Positions 11,301 through 20,657 of a stretch of 64,000 bases of DNA are shown here, in pieces. This DNA is from Cladopsammia gracilis. Lineage: Eukaryota; Cnidaria; Anthozoa; Scleractinia; Dendrophylliidae. The first letter of the stretch is position 1. The number at the start of each line of letters is the position of its first letter. The stretch covers positions 283,501 to 347,500 of the forward strand of contig JAJGOT010000435.1 in the NCBI GenBank assembly GCA_022457155.1, written 5' to 3'. Position numbers and translations under genes: made by a program. The notes below the pieces were generated by a model. That model made no database searches. It saw only the letters and a program-made list of their open reading frames with translations, and was not told where the DNA came from.

Positions 11301-14300
11301 TTTTAATAGTAGTTCATTGTTGATAAAAATTTTATCTTGCCCACCCAACTGATGAATCAAGATACATATAAATCTCACTATAAAGGGTGGTCAAAGCCAG
11401 GTTTGGCTATCTCCTCAAGGGTTCTTTTACTTGAATGACTCCCCAAATTAAATTTGTATTATTAATTAATTAGATTTGGAATAAATTTTGGTGTTTAAAT
11501 ATTTTGGTGAAAGATATCCAACTTTATTATTGTTACAGCCAATAAGAATTATTATAAAGGAGTCTTTTATCCAATCTATATTATACAGCACCTTTTTGTA
11601 CATATTTTTTATTGATAGAATTGGCCTTGCACCCTACTTGTCGTATCACATGACCGCACCTTTCTGGATGCTGTGGCTACTGATATAATTCACATGCACT
11701 CACAGAGATTGGAATCCTACAGAGGAAACTATGAGGTATGAAACCACTGACTTACAGAGTCATAATACTGTACATGAACAGTGCACAATGTATGTATGAC
11801 TTTGTTAATCTTGATGATCCCAAAGTGTGACCATTTAAATGCAAGTTACTAAGCAGTTTTTATCTGCGTTGTTGTTTATGCTGTACATTTACAACATGGT
11901 TCTAACCTTGAAAAACCTACATATGTAAAGTGTGATCATTCAAACGAAAGTTGTTGAGATCACTATGTACAATGCTGTGTGTTCTTAGATATTTCACATG
12001 AAGTCTCTCTTTTTTTATTTTATTTTGGTCACTGGAAGTGAAAAGAGAAATGTTCATTGAAAACCATGAATATCAGGAAAGATAATATTAATATATTGTT
12101 TAGAGCAGTTTTCAATTGAGTGTTGAAAGTAATTTTGCAATATTGCTTTCATTGGTTTTGCACAATGCTCCCTTGTGATTGTGGCTAAAACATAATGCAG
12201 TACTTTATCAATTATTGTGGTTTATGACATTGTGTGCTTGGTGCTTGCAGGTGGGTACATTTCTGTTTGGTTCATTGGCTTGTCTGTGTCTCTTGTGATT
12301 TGCCTAAGAGATTACTTCTTGGTTTTCGTTTTATGACACTCAATTGAAAAGCACTCTTGACAAACTGCTATTATGTGACCCGAAAATCAAAGATGATTCT
12401 GAGCAGTTCAGTAATGATTCCAAGTGATTAATAAATTGACACTCTTGCACTCTCAGAAGGTAGATGGTTAATCAAGTGAAACCTAACCTTATTAATAATG
12501 TTATTTATAATTGCTTTCAGACTTTTGTCAAAACCATGACAGAAAAGCTATCAAATCAACAGCGTGAATATGAGGCACAGCAAATGCACAGACAACATTT
12601 GCAGGTTTGTGTATTATATAACTCAAGTCTAATGAAACAACTGGTTTCAACAATAACTTTCAGCTGACTCAAACCACGCACTGGCATTGAGTACCAGTGC
12701 TCTTGGCAAAGAAACTTGACACTTGCACATAATTATTGGTGTTACACAGCTATGTATCACATGCTTTGTTGCACTAACATGTTATTACCATATTATTGCA
12801 CGGACCTTTGTATACTTTACACCTTTACACACCTTGTACAGATGTAGTGATTGCAAGGCATTAAATATGCAGTTCTGGACATGTAACAGAGATGTTAACA
12901 TTGGAAAGAAGTTCTCACATTTTATATGTACTGACAGTCTTTTAAGGTTACAGTGTACCTTCAGATCGAAAATTTATCGAAATATTTTTTTGGCGTCAAA
13001 ATAAAGTTTACAGAATGAACTTTCATTCAAAAAAAAAATATCGAAAAATAGTGAAAATTGACGGAGAAATGACAGTATAACTTTTGTGGGCGGAGTTTGT
13101 TTATGAGGCGATATGTTTTTTTAAGCGCTGTTTTCTCAAAGTTAATTTTTCGCTTGTTGGGGACACTTTAAAGAGCTACAACTCAAAGGAAATTTGTTCG
13201 ATTTTCCTCAAATCTGGACAGAAGTTAGGCTAACATGTAATCAACAAAAACGTGTTGGCGAATTTCTTATTTCCGAAAACTTTTTCGTCAAGAGCCATTT
13301 CCGTGCGATCATTCCAATTTTTTTTCTCCCTTTTTCGAAAATATTCTGTAACTTTTCATTGCAATTGAATATGGGAAATCGCCAACACTTTTTTTTAGCG
13401 CTTCGTGTCCGGAAAGCCGAGAACAAATCAAATTAGCAAAATACAATAATCGCTTTGAGTTATAGCGTTTTAAGCTGATTCGGACGTTCGAATTTAGACG
13501 TCGTAAAAAATTCGACAATTCACTTTATTAGCAAATAGTTTCCATATTGAGATAGCCAGCTCTATAAGCTTTAATTTGATATGTGGGTTTAGGTATGTTA
13601 AGTGTAATCTTAAGACACTAGAGCTGTCATACTGGAGACACCCCCGAAGGTACACTGTAACCTTAATGACATTTTATTTACAATATGATAAGTAAAGCTT
13701 TTACTGAGCCATAAAGTTAATGGAACGTGACAGCCTAGACCTGGTTTTTTTAGTCACACAAACATTGCCCAGTGAATAAACAATAAACAAATCTTTTATT
13801 ATTAAAAACTACTTTCTAGTCATAAGCTCAGAATAAATGGCTTTTATGTCTAGAAATTGCTAGTATATAGTCTAGAAATGTCTTGGTCTATAAAAGCAGA
13901 ACATGTAGTACACAATCCCCAGTCATTATCTTGGCAGTATCGCACAAAGCAAAAACCCTCCCTGTTAAGTTGTTTACAAACCCTCCATCCCTTTGGAGAT
14001 AAGTTGTTTTGTTTGCTGTTGTTAACCTAAGTGGGGGCACTCCTTGTCGTTCAGCTAAATCAGCACCTTTTAGGTCACTACTGATTAAAAAATCATGAGA
14101 TTGGGTTGGGAGGGATGGGCAACGGGGGGCTATCAATGTACATGTAGTGGAGAAGCAGTGAGTGAGATGTGGATATTAAAAATACTGTTGTTGTGGACAA
14201 CATTTCAGGCATTTGTTGATAGATGGAGGTATAATGCAAAAAGAGCATCTCTGGCACAAAGCAGGCTCAAGGCATTGGAAAAACTGTAGGTTGAAAAGCA

Positions 14301-17300
14301 ACAAACCATTATGCAAAGCCTACTTCTTTGGCTTTTCAATAACACAGACATTTCACCCTGCCTTGGAAAATAAAAACAAAATCCACCAATCTCAACTCGC
14401 AATTATGACTTTTAAACCTGTTGAACAAAATTTTCCTCAACTGAATTCTGTATTCAGTTTGTTGAGTTCAAATCCCACTGGGGAAAAAATCTTTCTTTGA
14501 TTCCTGGTTTCCCATTATTTTCATTCTAGGACAAATTAATAGTCCAGGAGAATTTCATATGGTTTATCCCTTTATATCTCTCTCTTTCAGGGGCTTTCTG
14601 GGGCCTCCCCAGGGGAGGGTTCCCCGGGTTTCATTACCCTCCTTTTGGTGCTGTTGTACAAACTTGACAATTCACTTCAGGAAATTTTTCCTTTCTGAAC
14701 ATGGCATGCACATGTGTTTTGAATAATGTGTTCTTGAACTGTCTTGAGTGACTGATGACCATAAACCATACCCCCACCCCCACTGCCCCTTGCATAAATG
14801 TTGGTTACACCCCTTTCTTACATACAATGTTACACCTTACATTGCATGTGAATGCTATGCATACTATAATTTATATTGAAATTTAGTTGACTGAGTGCCG
14901 AAAAAGAACTGACAAAGACAGTCAGACGTTTCGGGGATAACCCCTTCATCATGATCAGTGTTTGTGTTACTTTTACGAGACAAACGCTCCATACCATATA
15001 TACCATATATATGCTATAATTTATGTACTTTATGACAATCAGGGGGTCACATGCACACTGGTCAAATGTTCTGTCCAATAAGCTACAAGGAGACTGTTGT
15101 GAAATGAGTTTTGAAATAGAATACAGTAAGCCAAGAGTATCAAGATATATGCATATTGTTGATAATACTTTCCAGAACATTTTTTAGTACCTAAGTACCT
15201 GAGTTTTGCGAGGTTTGAATTTTTATTTTTAGACCTGATCTACAGCCTGTTGTAGTGGATCCACCTGTTGTAATCAAGTAAGTTAAATGATGTCTTATTT
15301 ACATGTATGCATGATAGCAATAGCATCTGAAGCTTTAAAGTAGAAAACATTGTCCTTAGGAAGGAACACCGCCTTTGGAAATTCAGCTTTACATGTATTG
15401 GCCTCTCCCATCTCACCTCTATCATGGAACAATAACTGCAATACTTTGGAATCAACGGGTACATTAATTTTCACTTAAATAATATTTGTCGTACTTCGTT
15501 TGTAAAAGGCAAATAAATGGATGGGTTATTTTATTGATGTGTCACATTTTTAGTCTACAAAAACTTCTTACTTGTCTTTAGATTTCCTGACTGTGAAAAA
15601 CTTTCTCCACCAGTATTACAGCTGGATGAGGTAGTGTTAGCTGTGTTTTCCACATTAATCTTTAGGTATATTAAGAACTAAGTCAGTTTTTATTGGGTAT
15701 AGAAGACAAACTCGGTTTCTTAGAAAATACTAGCAAAAACATTGTTTTTGAGTATTTGTTATAAGATTCGATTCTTTGTTACCGTACTTCGACCTTCTTG
15801 TTTATTGTTTGGTCATAAAATGAGTTTTGTTGATGAAGTTACTTAAATAAGTTCAATAACATCCATTTACACTGTAAGGCTAATTCATCTCTAATCTTCA
15901 ATAACACTAAGTGAAACACTTTCTGTCCTCTGTACAGGTTACATTTTACTACGAAAAAGGAAAAGTTGTTCTTAATAAAGTTAGTCTTTCTGCAAATCAA
16001 GAATCTAGAATTGCGCTGGTAAGTTCTTATCTAAACCTCCCCACACCACCCGGGAAGAGTCACAGTCCTGCTAACATTTGTGACGTCAACAATTTTTACG
16101 TCAAAAGAATTTTTTGATGGCCAACGTATCCAGGGCCATCCAGGGGTCAATTCAATAAAACTTTTACACTTGTACTTTACACGTGTAAAAACTACAAGTG
16201 TAGTCCAGGGAAATATTGGAGGAAGTTCATTTCCATTCATCCTCACTCCTCTTGGAAAATGTGCTCCACAAATCCTTGTGCTCAGTGCGTCCTTCTTCAA
16301 GGTTGCATTTCGTATCAGTCGTTGTACGCCTTTTTTACTTTCGGATCACTTGGTTAAGTGTGAAACTGTTCATATTTGGTGAATTTCTCCAGTTGTTGCT
16401 GCATCCAGGTACGTAACAGCTAAACTCTCCCATTTTTGACAAGATCACAGCTTCAGTTTACATCTTGAGCGGACGCCATGTTTAAATTGCGTCCCCAAAA
16501 CAGCCCCATAGTGCAATTCGAAACGAAACCGACTCAGTCTCATGCGCACCCTCAAAATGGCCAATTACAAGTTGGAGGCTTGTAAAGACTTATAACAATG
16601 TTTATTGAACTCATTTTCGGTTGCGCTTGTAACACTGGGAACAAGGGTCCAGCTTGTAAAGTACAAGTGTGATAGTTTTATTGATTTGACCCTAGGATGA
16701 AGAAGTCTGCCAAAGCATGCTCAAATAAGAGCAATATCCAGAATTGGGCCAGAGATACAGGCAAGAAACGCAGTAAATTTGACTGGCAAAATCGAAGAAC
16801 AAATAATGGTCTTTTCTACGTATTGTTACGTCTGGTTAAATATCTCCATTTTCTTCAACATTTGCGTGAAAACTGTTCCTGTCAAAGTGAAATCTATTGA
16901 AAGGCCAACAACAAGGCTGAAAAAAACGGGGAAAATGGAGAGAAAAAAGCGATTATTCAAAAAGAGGCTCTTCGGACACCGTCGGTACATTAAAATGTGT
17001 AATAATTTTGGAGAAACTATAGGGGCTTCAAAGCCTTTGGGACAGAGGAAACTGTCCGTAATAGGAGGTGTCTGTATAAGTGGATGTCCCTTAGTTTCCA
17101 CTGTACTCTCTTAAGGTTCTGTTCTTTTCAGTATTTTACAAAATGAAATTTGGTATTTTTCTTGAAGTTTTTTCCATTCTTGGCAGTGAAAGAGTTGAAA
17201 ACAATTGCTTTGTTAGTTATTATTTATTTTTTCCTTTTTCATTCCATTCTGTTTTGTTGTTGTTGCTGCTGCTGCTGTACTTTCATATAAATTTCATTGT

Positions 17301-20300
17301 AGATCACAAGAATGTTTAACAGCAGTTGCCTCCACTTTTTGGCATCCCGGCCCAGATTGTTCAAAAGGTGGATAGCGCTATCCACCGGATAAATTCCTAT
17401 CCAGTGCATGGATTAGTATTAACAAAATCCATTGTGTTATCCGCTGGATAGTGGATAGCACTATCCACCTTTTAAACAACCGGGGCCTGTGCATCATTAG
17501 TGTTTTTGTTACATTTGTTGCTTTCTAAGTTACCGTTGGTGATCATTGGCACTGATTTTTCTGTAGGTCGGTGAAAATGGTCAGGGTAAAACAACACTAC
17601 TCAAGCTGTTACTTGGTAATCTGGAGCCAGTGTCTGGTCTGAAGTTTGCTCACAGGTAGGAAGTGAACTATGGTTTACAGTGGCGTATTTCCAATAAAAA
17701 AGCCTATAATACACGGTTCAACACTTGTTGTTGATGTTGCAATTGCTATTCAACAAATGCTGAACAGTGTATCATGCCATGTTGAATGTTGAAATAGGTC
17801 ATGCAAGACAGGCTCTATTCCAACTTGTGAAACGACATCAATCGATCATTTTAAAATGTTGAATGTGTTGTGTTTAAAGGGGCACTGTCCCGGCTGCAAT
17901 ATCGTGTTTCCATGACTATGGCCAGGAGGTCACTTTAAGCTTACTTTATTATCTTGAAATTGGAAGAAACCATCGCCAAAAGTGATTGAAGCAAAGAAAT
18001 ATGAACTGATCAGACAAAATAACGGCTACAAATGGCAAGTTTGATTTCTTGACCGCCTGTCAATAAATCAAATTTCTTGAATTATAATCCACTTCAATCC
18101 ATGCAACCCTGCACTTTATCTCCAAACTACTGCTTTTGTTTTGCTCTATAATTGTATATTTGGTGGCATGTTTTGAAAAAAAGCTAAGCGAAATTTTGCT
18201 ATTTCCTTTAAAACTTCAACGTACTTAAGTGTACAAGTACAGTAGAGTCCCGTTACTCCTCACCCCGGACATCTCGAACTTGAGACCGCGTCCCGTGGAC
18301 TTGCATCAGTGTATCACCGTAAAATTATCGTGGATATCTGGAACTCCCGATATCTCGAAAACCCCGTTAACTCGAACCAAACTTGTGTCCCGAAAGATAC
18401 TTTTCTCACAATTTCACCCCGACATCTCGAACCGACATCAACGAGAGGAAACATCTGGATTTTAATCATGAGCCAGTACTGTACGTTGTGACGCATAAAA
18501 TATTTATCTTACTTCGTACTGCTTTGAGTAGCGCGTACTCAGTCAGTTATTTTGTTTCAAAAGTTCTTCTCTCAGGATTTTCATTTTTTATAAGTTGTAC
18601 TATATATCACATTGCCGTTGCTGTACTGTACTGTACAAGAACTGTACTGTGCTGTACAAGAACTGTACTGTACTGTGCTGTTCAAGAACTGTACTGTACT
18701 GTGCTGTACAAGAACTGTACTGTACTGTACAAGAACTGTACTGTGCTGTACAAGAACTGTACTGTACTGTACAAGAACTGTACTGTGCTGTACAAGAACT
18801 GTACTGTGCTGTACAAGAACTGTACTGTACTGTGCTGTTCAAGAACTGTACTGTACTGTGTTGTACAAGAACTGTACTGTGCTGTACTGTACAGTAAACT
18901 ATTCCTTTCAACAGAAGAATGACAATGAAACTTGACACCAACTTCGTTATCTCGAACCTTTTCACTGGTCCCCTGGACTTCCGAGATAACGGGACTCCAC
19001 TGCTCATCTTATTCTCTCGACTAAGAGAAAATGGACCCGTTAATACGAACACCGATGAGACCAGAGAAAAAGTCTCTATTATCAGTCAGAGTTAGTATTG
19101 TGCGAGGTAATTTTCGAGAGTTTGTATGCGCTGGGACCAAGAAAACAGTCCGTAGTTATAAGGTATCCGTGTGAAGCATGTGTCCGTGAAGCGGGGATTC
19201 GACTGAAATACAAGTTGAAGTTATTTACGCTCATTATGTAAGAGCTGTTTTGGTTGACTTTTAAAATGTGTTTGCGTTTGTGCTGCGTTTGTCGATTGCA
19301 ATAAGTGGCTCAAACATTCAGCAGCATTCTATTGTTCAACCAATCAGAAACAAGACCCTAAAACCAAACGAACGGGTTACCGTACGGGTTAGCGCACGGG
19401 TTAGCGCACGGGTTAGCGTACGGGTTAGCGTGTTTTTCCACATTGGCACTAGTTACTAATGTTTGTTATGAGTTGTAGTTGATTTGTTTCCTTTTTGTAT
19501 CTTTTGTGATTGGTTGGTTGTGAATACTTCAGTAGAGATTTTTATTAGTTACAGAACAGACATTTTTAGAAAATAAGTGTGCAAAATTTAATAATGCAGA
19601 GAATACAGGACGATTTGTTTTCCTCGTTCACTTGCATTATTAATGTTTTATTCATTCTACAGAAACTTAAAGATTGGTTATTTCAGTCAACATCACGTGG
19701 ATCAACTTGGTTCAGAGCAGACTCCGCTGGAGTTAATTGCCTCAAAATTTCCAGGTACAACTAAGATAGCATTGTAAACACGCTAGATAAATCTTAGTGT
19801 TCTCAAATCAGGGCAGTTTATGTGATTAATATACAACGTTAAAGCGATTGAGAGCCTACCTTGTGCCTGCCTAGTGCGGGCCCAATAAATGGTAGGTAAG
19901 TCCCGGCAGTATCGTTTCTATTGCTGGTGATGTTAAAACTGATATGGAATTCATTTCTGCTTTTACAGGGGAGCACGAGGAAGAGTATCGCCGTCAGCTG
20001 GGTAGATATGGAGTGATTGGTGACTTGGCTCTTAGACCTGTGAGGAGTTTGTCAGGCGGACAGAAAAGTCGAGTGGTTATGGCTCTGATGAGCATGATAA
20101 GGTAGGACTACTGTGCAGATATCTAGATGTCTATCGGTAGATATGGAGTGATGCAGGTGAATTAGCTCTTAAACCCGTGAGGCGCTTGTCAAGTGGACAC
20201 TGAGAAGAGTCGAGTTTTTATAGCTCGGTTTGATAAGCATGCCTAAAAGGTAGGACAGTCCAGCACAGCATATGGAGCACTGTGCAAATATCTAAATGTC

Positions 20301-20619
20301 TACTGGTAGATATGGAGTGTTAGGTGACTTGCCTGTTAGACCTGTGAGAAGCTTGTCAGGTTGACAGAAGAGTTGAGTGGTTGGCAGTCCGGCATGGACT
20401 ATTGTGTAGATATCTAGTTATCTACCGTTTGACAAGGATTGATTGGTTACTTGGCTCTTAAATACCTGTGTCAAGATTTGTAAACTTCAAAAGTCATTGC
20501 TTTTAAAATGTATATGACAGATATTTTTTATTTGCTTGATGGAATCTAAATGGCGTTCTGATAAAAAAATCGAAAAGAGTTTTTTCCATATCGATTTTCT
20601 TTTTCGTGTTTTAGCCGTC

Positions 20620-20657
<38 letters not shown>

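Noticed and set aside
18383..19052. ORFs of 100-179 codons on both strands (repeated C/T/V/L-rich peptides)
   Set aside because: They are products of the CTGTAC minisatellite, which lacks stops in many frames; no other coding sign.
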